Shown here: one piece after another, positions 55,799 through 63,843 of the stretch
Layout: each line of letters opens with the position of its first letter
How positions within the stretch are numbered: the first letter of the stretch is position 1
From: Fidelibacterota bacterium
GTDB lineage: Bacteria > Pseudomonadota > Alphaproteobacteria > Rhodospirillales > Rhodospirillaceae
DNA: 64,000 nt
Assembly (NCBI GenBank): GCA_947472795.1
Contig: CANJBL010000010.1
Span: 1 to 64,000, forward strand
Reading direction: 5' to 3'
Made by a program: the position numbers and the translations under genes
The notes under the pieces: model-generated
What the model saw: the letters and a program-made list of their open reading frames with translations, nothing else
Told to the model about the DNA's origin: nothing
Databases searched by the model: none

Positions 55799-56320
55799 TC
55801 ATGGCGCCTTGTTACTCCGCGACCCATCATTGCGGCCCAGCACTTTGGAAACGCGGTCCAGCACGGCATTCACCATGCGTGGCTCCGGCCCAGCGTAGAA
55901 GGCATGCGCGACTTCGATGAACTCCGACACCGTCGCGCCGCCGGGAATGTCCGTGCGCGTCAGCAGCTCGGCGACACCGGCGCGTAAGATAGCGCGCACC
56001 GTCATCTCCATCCGTTCCCACGGCCACTCGGGCGAAAGCGCGGCTTTGATGATTTCGTCGATCTCGCCTTCGCGCGTGTTCACCGCACGCACAAGATGGA
56101 TGAAGAGTTCGCTGTCGAGCGTGGACAAGGCCACAGTCGTTTCTTCGGACGTTTCCGGATTGTCGGAGATGGCGAGCCCGCCCACGCGGCCGATCAGGAA
56201 GTCCTTGATGATCTGCTCGGGCGGATTCTGGCTGGCTTCCATTTGATAGAGCGCCTGCACGGCGGCAAGGCGCGCCGCGCTGCGCTCATTCATATCGGTT
56301 TTTTCGCGTTCGGACGTCAT
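55799..56320 (-). CDS. nusB: Transcription antitermination factor NusB
   Basis: Helical protein needed for rRNA transcription antitermination with NusE. The 173 residues have ARLAAVQALYQME at the start, the conserved LRAGVAELLTRTDIPG segment, EFIEVAHAFY and VNAVLDRVSKVL. It lies between ribH and thiL, the standard ribH-nusB-thiL order, though 120 bases separate ribH from nusB. Confidence 0.95.
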   Translation of the reverse strand: MTSEREKTDMNERSAARLAAVQALYQMEASQNPPEQIIKDFLIGRVGGLAISDNPETSEETTVALSTLDSELFIHLVRAVNTREGEIDEIIKAALSPEWPWERMEMTVRAILRAGVAELLTRTDIPGGATVSEFIEVAHAFYAGPEPRMVNAVLDRVSKVLGRNDGSRSNKAP

Positions 56321-56440
56321 CGGCTACCTAACAAATATATTCCCGTGAGCGCACCGCGTGCGCCGCATACGTTGGCCGACGGCCAGACCCAGACCAGTCA
56401 AAGAGCAGGACGCAAAACGAATAAAACAGTGGTGGCGGGT

Positions 56441-56884
56441 TTATAGACCGAACTGGTGCTTCAGCTCAATCAGCCGCAGGCACGCCCGCGCCGCCCGTCC
56501 GCCGGCATCGCCGCGCGCCGGATCGGCACGGTCTTCAGCCAGCTCCCAGGTGGGGCACGTCAGAATGCCATTGCCGCTGGGCGCCCGCAAATCCAAAGCC
56601 ACACGTTGCACGCCCGCCATGGATTGGGTGCAGACGTGCTCATAATGATCCGTCTCGCCCTTCACGGCGCAGCCCAGCGAGATGAAACCGTCATAGTGCT
56701 GGCCCGAGGTGCGCTCGGGCGTCATGCCCATGAGGGCCGCTGTCGGTAATTCCAGGATTCCCGGCACCGTCACCACGTCGAAATTGGCCTTGGCCTCCTT
56801 CAATACGGCGGTCGCGCCTTTCAAAAGGTTATCGGCGATCTCGTCGTAGAAGCGCGCTTCAATGATAAGGATGTATGGAGTCAT
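56441..56884 (-). CDS. ribH: 6,7-dimethyl-8-ribityllumazine synthase
   Basis: Next-to-last enzyme of riboflavin synthesis, forming capsid-like or pentameric assemblies. The 147 residues contain PGILELPTAA, the catalytic His80 in GETDHYEHVC, and the phosphate-binding ADPARGDAGGRAARACL. The usual segment before it, commonly TVENEEQA, reads TCPTWELA here, a noticeable divergence in an otherwise standard protein. The FMN riboswitch often found ahead of rib genes is not seen. A small membrane protein gene lies four bases upstream. Confidence 0.92.
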   Translation of the reverse strand: MTPYILIIEARFYDEIADNLLKGATAVLKEAKANFDVVTVPGILELPTAALMGMTPERTSGQHYDGFISLGCAVKGETDHYEHVCTQSMAGVQRVALDLRAPSGNGILTCPTWELAEDRADPARGDAGGRAARACLRLIELKHQFGL

Positions 56885-56887
56885 GAT

Positions 56888-57139
56888 CTATTTCTCGCCG
56901 GTGTTCCGCTTGACGAATATCATAAAGCCCATGATCTCCACCGCCGCAACAACAAAGGCGCCGTTGCGGCCCGAGGTTTCGTCTTTCCCCCAGTCCTGAA
57001 CGATCAGCACCGACCCTGCCAGCAGACCAGCGAAGGCAAAGGTGCAAAGCCATCCCTGCCAGGTCTGGGGCGAATAGCCGAAGCCGATTTTTTTGCGCTT
57101 GAACCAGGGGCGGTTGTGCATGAGTTTGTCCGCCGCCAT
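56888..57139 (-). CDS. Small two-helix membrane protein
   Basis: An 83-residue protein with a basic/aromatic N-terminus (HNRPWFKRKKIGFGYSPQTW) and two hydrophobic segments (about 31-49 and 60-75). Similar small proteins of this pattern occur in alphaproteobacteria but without a known function. It is followed by ribH after three bases, so the two are cotranscribed. Its start and that of the divergent methyltransferase are 17 bases apart. Confidence 0.78.
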   Translation of the reverse strand: MAADKLMHNRPWFKRKKIGFGYSPQTWQGWLCTFAFAGLLAGSVLIVQDWGKDETSGRNGAFVVAAVEIMGFMIFVKRNTGEK

Positions 57140-57156
57140 TCAAACACGAAGTGCTC

Positions 57157-57885
57157 ATGAAAAGCAAAACGCACCCTTCCGTGCTGGGCTCTCTCCGCCT
57201 GCACCATGATACGCGCACGGGGGCGCTCACCTACGTTCTTCAGGGCGGCAATCAGACCGCTGTGGACAAGAGCGGCACCAGCCTCGACACCTACATCCAC
57301 GCGCTGTACGGCCTGCTGCGCCAAACGCCGGCCAAGAACATCCTCATGATCGGCTGCGGCGGCGGCGTGCTGGGGCGCATGCTGGCGGCAGAGGGGCGCG
57401 CCGTCACCATCATCGATATCGACAAGACCTCATTCACCCTCGCGCACACTTATTTTGGCCTGCCCAAGAAAGTTCGTTGCCATGTGACAGACGGCCTCGT
57501 CTTCATGCAGCGCACGCGTCAGCAGTTCGACGCCGTCATCGTCGACGCCTTCATCGGCGAAGATATCCCGCCGCAATTCACCGGCGACGCATTTTGCGTT
57601 GCCTTGCGCCGTTGCCTCGCGCGCAATGGACGCATGCTCATGAATGTGTGCGTCGATACCAAAGCCGATCCCACGGCTGATGATGTTGCCTTGCGCCTGA
57701 AGCAGCACGACTGGAGCGTGCGCATCCTCGATCAGCGTGGCACGGCCAGGAATGCGATTGTGCTCGCGGGCAACGTCAAGGACCTGCGCCGCCCGACACT
57801 GCATCACGTGCCGCAAATCGAAGTTGGCCGTGTGCGGCGGGAACTAACGGGCATGCATTTTCGGCGCGTGAGCGCGCAAAAATAA
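57157..57885 (+). CDS. Spermidine synthase-like methyltransferase-fold protein
   Basis: A 242-residue Rossmann-fold protein of the spermidine synthase/methyltransferase superfamily, with the cofactor-binding motif NILMIGCGGGVLGRML, an acidic IIDIDKTS loop and the IVDAFIGEDIPPQF segment that matches the active-site side of spermidine synthases. The aminopropyl-transfer acidic residues are not all certain, so function may differ. The ATG at 57157 is taken; a GTG at 57151 is possible. The gene end falls in a tandem repeat. Confidence 0.82.
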   Translation: MKSKTHPSVLGSLRLHHDTRTGALTYVLQGGNQTAVDKSGTSLDTYIHALYGLLRQTPAKNILMIGCGGGVLGRMLAAEGRAVTIIDIDKTSFTLAHTYFGLPKKVRCHVTDGLVFMQRTRQQFDAVIVDAFIGEDIPPQFTGDAFCVALRRCLARNGRMLMNVCVDTKADPTADDVALRLKQHDWSVRILDQRGTARNAIVLAGNVKDLRRPTLHHVPQIEVGRVRRELTGMHFRRVSAQK

Positions 57886-57926
57886 ACGTGCACGCGCCAA
57901 AATAAGCGTGAGCGCGCAAACATAGG
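57867..57926 (+). repeat. Three 20-bp tandem repeats across the end of the methyltransferase gene
   Basis: Unit 1 (57867-57886) includes the gene stop TAA; unit 2 (57887-57906) and unit 3 (57907-57926) follow directly with a few changes, mainly CGTGAGCGCGCAAAAATAAA versus CGTGCACGCGCCAAAATAAG. A degenerate part of a fourth follows. Confidence 0.85.
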
Positions 57927-58061
57927 CGCGTGCGTAGCGACATCACGCGGTCGTGAATGCTCACGTAACAGTGTGTAAGAGTGTTGCCCAAATAAAGTTG
58001 AATCGCCGCTGCACATTTCTTATGTACAGCGCTGTTCGTCATTTTCGGGAGTTGTGAAGTC

Positions 58062-58484
58062 GTGTCGTTGACAACAGTTGTACGAGCCGCCTCTGGAATC
58101 GTTGCGGTCGCTGTGGTGATGCTTTCGCTGTCTGCTTCCGCCGCCGCGACACTCGCCGGCGATCCGGTGAAGGGCAAAGAAGTTTACGTCGAATGTGCGG
58201 GTTGTCACGACCTCAAGGAAAACCGCATTGGCCCGCATCACTGCGGCGTCGTCGGGCGCAAAGCTGGCAGCCTTGCCGATTTTCCCGGCTACTCGCAGGC
58301 CATGAAAGACTCCGGCCTCACGTGGGATGTGGCGACGCTCGATAATTTCCTGAAAGAGCCCTTCTCGTTCGTGTCGGGCACGCTCATGGGGTATTTCGGC
58401 ATTGAAGATAAGCAGGCGCGTCTCGATGTCATCGCATACCTGCAGCAAGCCGGTGGCGACCCGGCGCTCTGCTCCAAGCCTTAA
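58062..58484 (+). CDS. Periplasmic cytochrome c, class I
   Basis: A 140-residue cytochrome precursor with a signal peptide (hydrophobic 8-25, cleavage near SASA), a single haem site CAGCH at 45-49 and probable distal ligand Met109 in GTLMGY. It belongs to the c550/c2-like group. The start is GTG at 58062, with GGGAG about ten bases upstream. The 176-base upstream gap holds the tandem repeats noted before, so it is separate from the methyltransferase gene. Confidence 0.9.
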   Translation: MSLTTVVRAASGIVAVAVVMLSLSASAAATLAGDPVKGKEVYVECAGCHDLKENRIGPHHCGVVGRKAGSLADFPGYSQAMKDSGLTWDVATLDNFLKEPFSFVSGTLMGYFGIEDKQARLDVIAYLQQAGGDPALCSKP

Positions 58485-58495
58485 CCGCCGAAGCC

Positions 58496-58855
58496 TTACG
58501 CGGCGGACGCAGCCAGCGTGCTTTTAACCGCTTCCAGCAAGCTGGCGGTATCGACCGGCTTACGGATGATTGTGCCGATTGCCTCATCCGTAGGCACGTC
58601 GTAGGCCGTCACATAAATGATCTTCAGGTCCCGCTGGCGCAGGCGTGCCATGCGCGCCAGGGCAAAGCCGTTCATGCCCTTCGGCATAACAACATCCGTG
58701 ACCAGCAAATCAATCTTGGGTTCGCCCCCGATCTGAGCGAGGGCCTGCATATAATCCGAGGCCGCCACCACGTCATATCCAGCTTCAATCAAGGATTTGG
58801 CAGTGGAATAGCGCCAGCTGGGCTCGTCATCGACCAGGAGAATGCGCGCCGGCAA
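58496..58855 (-). CDS. Single-domain response regulator
   Basis: A receiver-only protein of 119 residues: ILLVDDEPSW, phospho-acceptor Asp54 (LVTDVVMPKG), YVTAYD switch region, Lys99 (IRKPVD). No output domain. The start is TTG at 58855; no ATG or GTG is close upstream. It is divergent from the stressosome-type operon across a 184-base interval with two palindromes, so it may be a diffusible phosphorelay partner of the hybrid kinase there. Confidence 0.88.
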   Translation of the reverse strand: MPARILLVDDEPSWRYSTAKSLIEAGYDVVAASDYMQALAQIGGEPKIDLLVTDVVMPKGMNGFALARMARLRQRDLKIIYVTAYDVPTDEAIGTIIRKPVDTASLLEAVKSTLAASAA

Positions 58856-58962
58856 AGCGAAGCCCCGACATTGTTTAAATATAACGTTGTTTTCAGAAAC
58901 AATTTCGTCCCCGAAACGTTAAGGTGTGTGTCCAATAGCATTCTAAAATTGCCAAAGCAAAT

Positions 58963-58979
58963 TGCCTAAATTTTAGGCA
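58963..58979. promoter_or_regulatory. Perfect inverted repeat upstream of the stressosome-type operon
   Basis: TGCCTAAA (58963-58970), T, TTTAGGCA (58972-58979). A compact 17-base dyad with a single central base; it lies about 60 bases before the rsbR-like start codon and is the right size for a dimeric regulator site. Confidence 0.65.
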
Positions 58980-58987
58980 TTTCAGCG

Positions 58988-59003
58988 CAACACGACCGTG
59001 TTG
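58988..59003. promoter_or_regulatory. Second perfect inverted repeat upstream of the stressosome-type operon
   Basis: CAACACG (58988-58994), AC, CGTGTTG (58997-59003). It sits eight bases after the first dyad and 36 bases before the start codon at 59040, so it could overlap the promoter or transcript start. Confidence 0.65.
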
Positions 59004-59039
59004 TTCACGCAAATCTAACGCTAAATAGGGGGTTTACCG

Positions 59040-59927
59040 ATGGCGAGAAGCAAAGCCTTGCTGCAAGGCGTGTTGGACAAAAATGCCGATCCGTTGGTCG
59101 CACGCTGGGTTGAATTGCAGCGCAAGGCGTTGAAATCAGGCCAACTCGAAGCCAGCGAACTGGAAAGCCAATCGAAGAAGTTTGTCAAAGCGCTTCAATC
59201 GGCGGTTGTCTCAGGCGATATCGAATCTATTAACACGCCCGCTTGGGCCGAGGTCCGCGATCTGCTTGAGGAGGTCACGCGCGCCCGCGCGCTTCAGGGT
59301 TTCTCACCCTCCGAAACAGCGACATTTGTCTTCGCGCTCAAGGAACCGTTGTTCGAGTATCTGCGCCGTGAATGCGGCAAGGATGCCGATAAGCTCGCCG
59401 ACGAGATCATGACGGCCTCCACGCTGCTCGACCAGATCGGCCTCTATACCACCGAGATGTACCAGAAGAGCCGCGAGCAGATCATCCAGCGCCAACAGGA
59501 AGAGATGATGGAGCTGTCCACGCCGGTGGTGCAACTCTGGAGAGGCATTCTCGCCCTGCCCCTCATCGGCACGCTCGACAGCGCCCGCACCCAGATCGTG
59601 ATGGAAAACCTGCTGCAGGAGATCGTGAAGACCGAAGCTGAGATCGCCATCATCGACATCACCGGGGTGCCGACCGTCGATACCCTGGTCGCGCAGCACC
59701 TGCTGAAGACCGTGGAGGCGGCGCGTCTCATGGGGGCCGACTGCCTCATCAGCGGCATTCGCCCGCAGATCGCGCAAACACTCGTTCACCTGGGTGTCGA
59801 ACTGAACGTCGTCTCCAAAGCCACCATGGCCGATGCCTTGTCGCTGTCTTTCCGGCGCATTGGCAAGGTTGTGATTGATCGAAAGACAAAAAAGGAATCC
59901 GGGATATCTGAATCGGCGGCGGATTAG
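59040..59927 (+). CDS. rsbR: RsbR-like stressosome scaffold protein (RsbRD-type N-domain plus STAS)
   Basis: First gene of a stressosome-type module. The 295-residue protein has an N-terminal helical sensor region (about 1-150, globin-like RsbR N-domain fold) and a C-terminal STAS domain (about 158-280). The two phosphorylatable Thr of B. subtilis RsbR are conserved: Thr215 in GVPTVDTLVAQH and Thr247 in GIRPQIAQTLVHLG. In known stressosomes RsbR and RsbS form the complex and RsbT is the kinase that phosphorylates and leaves it. AGGGGG lies seven bases before the ATG. rsbS follows after five bases. Confidence 0.92.
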   Translation: MARSKALLQGVLDKNADPLVARWVELQRKALKSGQLEASELESQSKKFVKALQSAVVSGDIESINTPAWAEVRDLLEEVTRARALQGFSPSETATFVFALKEPLFEYLRRECGKDADKLADEIMTASTLLDQIGLYTTEMYQKSREQIIQRQQEEMMELSTPVVQLWRGILALPLIGTLDSARTQIVMENLLQEIVKTEAEIAIIDITGVPTVDTLVAQHLLKTVEAARLMGADCLISGIRPQIAQTLVHLGVELNVVSKATMADALSLSFRRIGKVVIDRKTKKESGISESAAD

Positions 59928-59932
59928 CCGCC

Positions 59933-60331
59933 ATGGAACAGATACCCATTCTCAAGATCGGCGACTGCCTGCTCGTCAGTATTCAGGTAGACATGCACGA
60001 CCGCATGGCACTGGCGTTGCAAGACGATCTCACCAATAAGATTGTCACCAGCCGCGCGCGCGGCGTGATGATCGACATCTCGGCGCTTGAGATTGTCGAT
60101 TCTTTTATTGGCCGCATGCTCAACAACATCGCGGCCATGTCACGCGTGCTTGATGCCGTGACGGTGGTGGTTGGAATGCGCCCCGCTGTCGCCATCACGC
60201 TCGTGGAACTTGGTCTCGCTCTTACTGGTGTCCGAACCGCGCTCAACGTGGACCGTGGCCTGGCTCTGATTCGTAAGATTATCGACGAACAGGATGGTGC
60301 AGGGGTCCTCGATGAATATCGAGAAAACTGA
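59933..60331 (+). CDS. rsbS: RsbS-like STAS antagonist protein
   Basis: A single STAS domain of 132 residues. The regulatory Ser57 lies in IVDSFIGRML, the counterpart of the RsbT-phosphorylated Ser of RsbS. The start is preceded by the stem GGCGG-ATTAG-CCGCC (59918-59932), whose loop holds the rsbR stop codon, so translation is probably coupled to rsbR. Its end overlaps the rsbT start by 20 bases. Confidence 0.92.
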   Translation: MEQIPILKIGDCLLVSIQVDMHDRMALALQDDLTNKIVTSRARGVMIDISALEIVDSFIGRMLNNIAAMSRVLDAVTVVVGMRPAVAITLVELGLALTGVRTALNVDRGLALIRKIIDEQDGAGVLDEYREN

Positions 60332-60716
60332 AACCCTCAACATTCGAAGCGGCGAAGACATTGTGCGCGTGCGGCAAAACGTGCGCACCAAAGCCCTCGC
60401 CATCGGCCTCAGCCTCGTTGACCAGACGCGTATTATCACCGCCGCCAGCGAAATCGCGCGCAACACGCTCGACTACGGCGGCGGCGGCACGGTGCAGGTC
60501 GATATTGTTTCGGTCAGCGTCCGCAAGGGCCTGCGCCTGATCTTCAACGACACCGGCCCAGGTATCCCCGATATCGCCCGCGCGCTGGAGGATGGTTACA
60601 CCAGCGGCGGCGGCATGGGGCTTGGCTTGAGCGGCGCGAAACGTCTGTGCAGCGAATTTGATATCCGTTCCGAAGTTGGAAAAGGCACCACCGTAACTCT
60701 GATCCGGTGGAAATGA
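60312..60716 (+). CDS. rsbT: RsbT-like serine/threonine kinase (GHKL ATPase)
   Basis: The kinase of the stressosome. The 134-residue GHKL domain has the N-box ASEIARNTLDYG, G1 motif DTGPGIPD and G2 motif GGMGLGLSGAKRL. In known systems it phosphorylates RsbR and RsbS and, once released, activates a downstream partner. The ATG at 60312, with AGGGGT about seven bases upstream, fits the family N-terminus; an ATG at 60294 is less likely. The stop overlaps the next ATG as ATGA. Confidence 0.92.
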   Translation: MNIEKTETLNIRSGEDIVRVRQNVRTKALAIGLSLVDQTRIITAASEIARNTLDYGGGGTVQVDIVSVSVRKGLRLIFNDTGPGIPDIARALEDGYTSGGGMGLGLSGAKRLCSEFDIRSEVGKGTTVTLIRWK

Positions 60717-61717
60717 TGCTGCTCGAAGTCAGCGATAATTCTCACGTCGCGGCGGCGCGGCGTACCGCCACCACGCTCGCACAACGTCACGGTATGGACG
60801 AGTCAGCCGCTGGCCGGGTGGCGCTCGTGGCAACGGAAATCGCCACCAATCTTCTGAAGCATGGAAAGGGCGGGCGCATCGCGCTCGACTCTTATGCCGA
60901 CAGTTCCGGCAGCGGCGTCGAGCTGATCGCCATGGATGAGGGAGACGGCATCGCCAATATCGCGGAAGCCTTCGGCAACGGTTTTTCCACGGCCGGCACC
61001 GCGGGCAATGGTCTCGGTATCATGGAGCGGCAGACCGATTTGCTCACATTGTTCTCGCGCCCGACCATGGGAACGGTGCTGGTGGCGCGCATCGCGGCGC
61101 GCACCGATAACGCCAACGGCCCCGGCAACAAGAAAACGACATTAGGCGCGGTGGTTGATCCCTACCCCGGCGAAACCGAATGCGGTGACGGCTGGGCCTT
61201 CGCCGAAACGGCCCACGGCCCTACCCTACTGCTCGCCGACGGCTCTGGTCATGGAGCTATGGCCAAGACCGCCGCGCAAACCGCCGTCACGATTTTTCGC
61301 GACAACAGCGAGGAACCGCTTCCGCGCATCATGGAGCTTATTCACAAGGGTCTTTTCTCTACGCGCGGCGCCGCCGTGGGCATCGCGCGTATCGACCGTT
61401 CCGCCAAACTGGTGCGCTATGTCGGTGTGGGCAATATCGTCGGCGCCGTGCTGCTGGAAGGCGAGGTCAAGCGCATGGTCTCCCACAACGGCACCACCGG
61501 CATGGTCGCGCCGCGCATCAATGAATTTACTTACCCTTCCACGTTGAATCCCACCGTCGTACTGCACTCCGATGGGCTCACGGCAAAATGGGACCTCAAT
61601 GCCTACCCGGGCGTTTACACAGCACACCCGAGTGTCATCGCCGGGCTTCTGTTCCGCGACTTTAAGCGCGGAAAAGATGATGCTTCCGTGGTGGCCATGC
61701 GGAGTGCCATTTTGTGA
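60713..61717 (+). CDS. RsbX-type PP2C phosphatase fused to an RsbT/W-like ATPase domain
   Basis: Two modules in 334 residues. Residues 1 to about 130 form a GHKL ATPase domain (ATEIATNLLKHG N-box, DEGDGIAN G1, GNGLGIMERQTD G2), similar to RsbT and RsbW. Residues about 145-334 form a PP2C/SpoIIE-type phosphatase (ECGDGWAFAE, LLADGSGHGAMAKTAAQTAV, HSDGLTAKWDL), the counterpart of RsbX, which resets stressosomes. Fusion of the two is unlike B. subtilis RsbX. The ATG overlaps the rsbT stop, and the stop overlaps the next GTG. Confidence 0.85.
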   Translation: MMLLEVSDNSHVAAARRTATTLAQRHGMDESAAGRVALVATEIATNLLKHGKGGRIALDSYADSSGSGVELIAMDEGDGIANIAEAFGNGFSTAGTAGNGLGIMERQTDLLTLFSRPTMGTVLVARIAARTDNANGPGNKKTTLGAVVDPYPGETECGDGWAFAETAHGPTLLLADGSGHGAMAKTAAQTAVTIFRDNSEEPLPRIMELIHKGLFSTRGAAVGIARIDRSAKLVRYVGVGNIVGAVLLEGEVKRMVSHNGTTGMVAPRINEFTYPSTLNPTVVLHSDGLTAKWDLNAYPGVYTAHPSVIAGLLFRDFKRGKDDASVVAMRSAIL

Positions 61718-63843
61718 CGACGCGTATCCTCACCATCGCTATCGCCGCTGACACCGACATCATTGTCGCGCGTCAGCGCACGCGTACGGTGACGGCGGCT
61801 TTGGGCTTCGACGCCCAGGACCAAAACCGCATCACCACCGCCGTATCCGAGATTGTGCGTAACGCCCTGGAATACGGTCAGGGCGGGCGCGTCGAATACA
61901 GCATCAAATCCGGCGTGCCCCAGGTTTTGCAGATTACCGTGACCGATAAAGGCCCGGGCATCCCCGACGTCGGTGCCATCCTGTCCGGCAGGCACATCTC
62001 GACTACCGGCATGGGCATCGGCATTACTGGCGCCCGGCGCCTCATGGACGACTTCGACCTCAAGAGTGCGTCCGTACAAGGTACGACGGTTGTCATGTCC
62101 AAGAACATGCCGCTCAAGGCCGGCATGGCGACGCCTTCGACCTTGCGCAAGATCGCCGATAGCGTCGCGATCCAGGAGCGCGTCGATCCGCTCAGTGAAA
62201 TCCGGCGTCAGAACCAGGAGACCGTCCTGCAATTCCAGGAATTGCAGCGTCGGCAGGAAGAGCTTGAACAGCTCAACCAGGAACTCTCCGACACTAACCG
62301 GGGCGTGGTTGCGCTCTATGCCGAACTCGAGGAACGCGCCGATCACTTGCGCCGCGCCGACCAGCTCAAGACACGCTTCCTCTCCAATATGAGCCACGAA
62401 TTTCGCACGCCGCTGAATTCAATTCTCTCTCTCGCCCGCCTGTTGCTGGCGCGCGTCGATGGCGAACTCACGGCTGAGCAGGAAAAGCAGGTCCAATTCA
62501 TCCGCTCCGGCGCCGAGAATTTGAGCGATCTGGTCAACAACCTGCTCGATCTCGCGCGCGTGGAGGCGGGCAAAACCGTTGTCGTCGCGCGTGAATTCAC
62601 GGTCGCCGATCTCTTCAGCGCCTTGCGCGGCATGCTGCGTCCCATCCTCGTCTCCGACAAGGTCGATCTGCTTTTCGACGAGCCTTCCGACCTGCCCGCC
62701 ATGTTCACCGATGAGCCGAAGCTGTCCCAGATCCTGCGCAACTTCATCTCCAACGCCATCAAATTCACCGAGCGCGGCGAGATCCGCGTCTGGGCCGAGC
62801 ACGATCCCGCATCCGGCGATGTCATCTTCAAAGTGCGCGATACCGGTCTTGGCATTGCAGAGAAAGACATCGCCACCATCTGGGAAGAATTCGGCCAAGT
62901 CCAAAACAGGCTTCAGTCCAGCGTCAAAGGCACCGGCCTCGGGTTGCCCTTAGCCAAAAATTTCGCACGCCTGCTGGGCGGCAGCGTCAACGTGGAAAGC
63001 AATCTGGGCGCGGGCTCGGTCTTTTCGGTCACGGTTCCGAGGGTCTATCGCGCGGCGGTGCAAAAGAGTCCCGGATTGGAGTGGTCGCAAAATCCGGCGC
63101 AAATCCCGCTCCTCGTGCTGGAGGACGATGCCGCCGATGCTTTCAGCATGGAGCGGATGCTCGCCCATTCGCGCTATCAGATGATCCGCGTGCACACCGT
63201 CGCCGAAGCGCGCGAAGCCCTGGCGGAAGTCACTCCGGCCGCCATCATCCTCGATGTGATGCTGGAAGGTGACGAGAGCTGGCGCGTGCTGATCGAACTC
63301 AAGCAGAACGAAAAGACCCACCATATCCCGGTGATCGTCGTGTCCTCGTCCGAGGAAGAGCGCAAAGCCCGTGGCTTCGGAGCGGATGAATATCTCGCAA
63401 AACCGGTCGATGCGCCAACACTCGTGAAGACTCTCGACACGCTGACGGGCGCTGAGACGGCCATCAAGGTCCTGGTCGTCGATGACGATGAAGTCTCGCG
63501 CTACCTCATGCGTCAGCTTCTTCCGCGTGGGGCCTTTGTCTTGAGCGAAGCCGCAACCGCCGAGGCGGGTCTTGCGCTCGCGCAAGAGAGTCAGCCCGAC
63601 CTGATCCTGCTCGACCTCGATATGGCGGGCGTGGACGGATACGAGTTCCTCAATCGCGTCACCCAGAACAAAGACCTTAAAAACATCCCCGTCGTCGTTG
63701 CGACCGCCATGGTCATGGATGAAACCATCAAGTCGCGGCTCGCGCCGGCTGCCGGTGTCCTCTCCAAATACGACCTCAGCACGGATGTGCTCGTGGCAGC
63801 GATCCGCGCGGCCGTGAATGACAGCAACCGGAGCGCGGCGTGA
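61714..63843 (+). CDS. Hybrid sensor histidine kinase with RsbT-like N-domain and two receivers
   Basis: A 709-residue cytoplasmic kinase. Order: RsbT-like GHKL ATPase (about 1-135; VSEIVRNALEYG, DKGPGIPD, GMGIGITGARRL), a coiled-coil (about 165-215), HisKA with phospho-acceptor His228 (NMSHEFRTPLNSIL), HATPase_c (about 330-445; NFISNAIKFTERG, DTGLGI, GTGLGLPLA), receiver 1 (Asp514, Lys563) and receiver 2 (Asp634, Lys685). No membrane helix or sensor domain: the RsbT-like domain takes the usual sensor place. The start is GTG, overlapping the previous stop (GTGA). Another receiver gene follows, also overlapping. Confidence 0.9.
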   Translation: MTTRILTIAIAADTDIIVARQRTRTVTAALGFDAQDQNRITTAVSEIVRNALEYGQGGRVEYSIKSGVPQVLQITVTDKGPGIPDVGAILSGRHISTTGMGIGITGARRLMDDFDLKSASVQGTTVVMSKNMPLKAGMATPSTLRKIADSVAIQERVDPLSEIRRQNQETVLQFQELQRRQEELEQLNQELSDTNRGVVALYAELEERADHLRRADQLKTRFLSNMSHEFRTPLNSILSLARLLLARVDGELTAEQEKQVQFIRSGAENLSDLVNNLLDLARVEAGKTVVVAREFTVADLFSALRGMLRPILVSDKVDLLFDEPSDLPAMFTDEPKLSQILRNFISNAIKFTERGEIRVWAEHDPASGDVIFKVRDTGLGIAEKDIATIWEEFGQVQNRLQSSVKGTGLGLPLAKNFARLLGGSVNVESNLGAGSVFSVTVPRVYRAAVQKSPGLEWSQNPAQIPLLVLEDDAADAFSMERMLAHSRYQMIRVHTVAEAREALAEVTPAAIILDVMLEGDESWRVLIELKQNEKTHHIPVIVVSSSEEERKARGFGADEYLAKPVDAPTLVKTLDTLTGAETAIKVLVVDDDEVSRYLMRQLLPRGAFVLSEAATAEAGLALAQESQPDLILLDLDMAGVDGYEFLNRVTQNKDLKNIPVVVATAMVMDETIKSRLAPAAGVLSKYDLSTDVLVAAIRAAVNDSNRSAA

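Noticed and set aside
56885-57160. FMN riboswitch ahead of the ribH transcript
   Set aside because: No RFN-element-like conserved segments could be found in the short region before the small membrane protein gene.
58856-58962. EcfG (general stress) promoter ahead of the stressosome operon
   Set aside because: I looked for GGAAC with a 16-17 base spacer to CGTT. A GGGAC and a CGTT occur on the minus strand, but 20 bases apart and facing the wrong way for rsbR.
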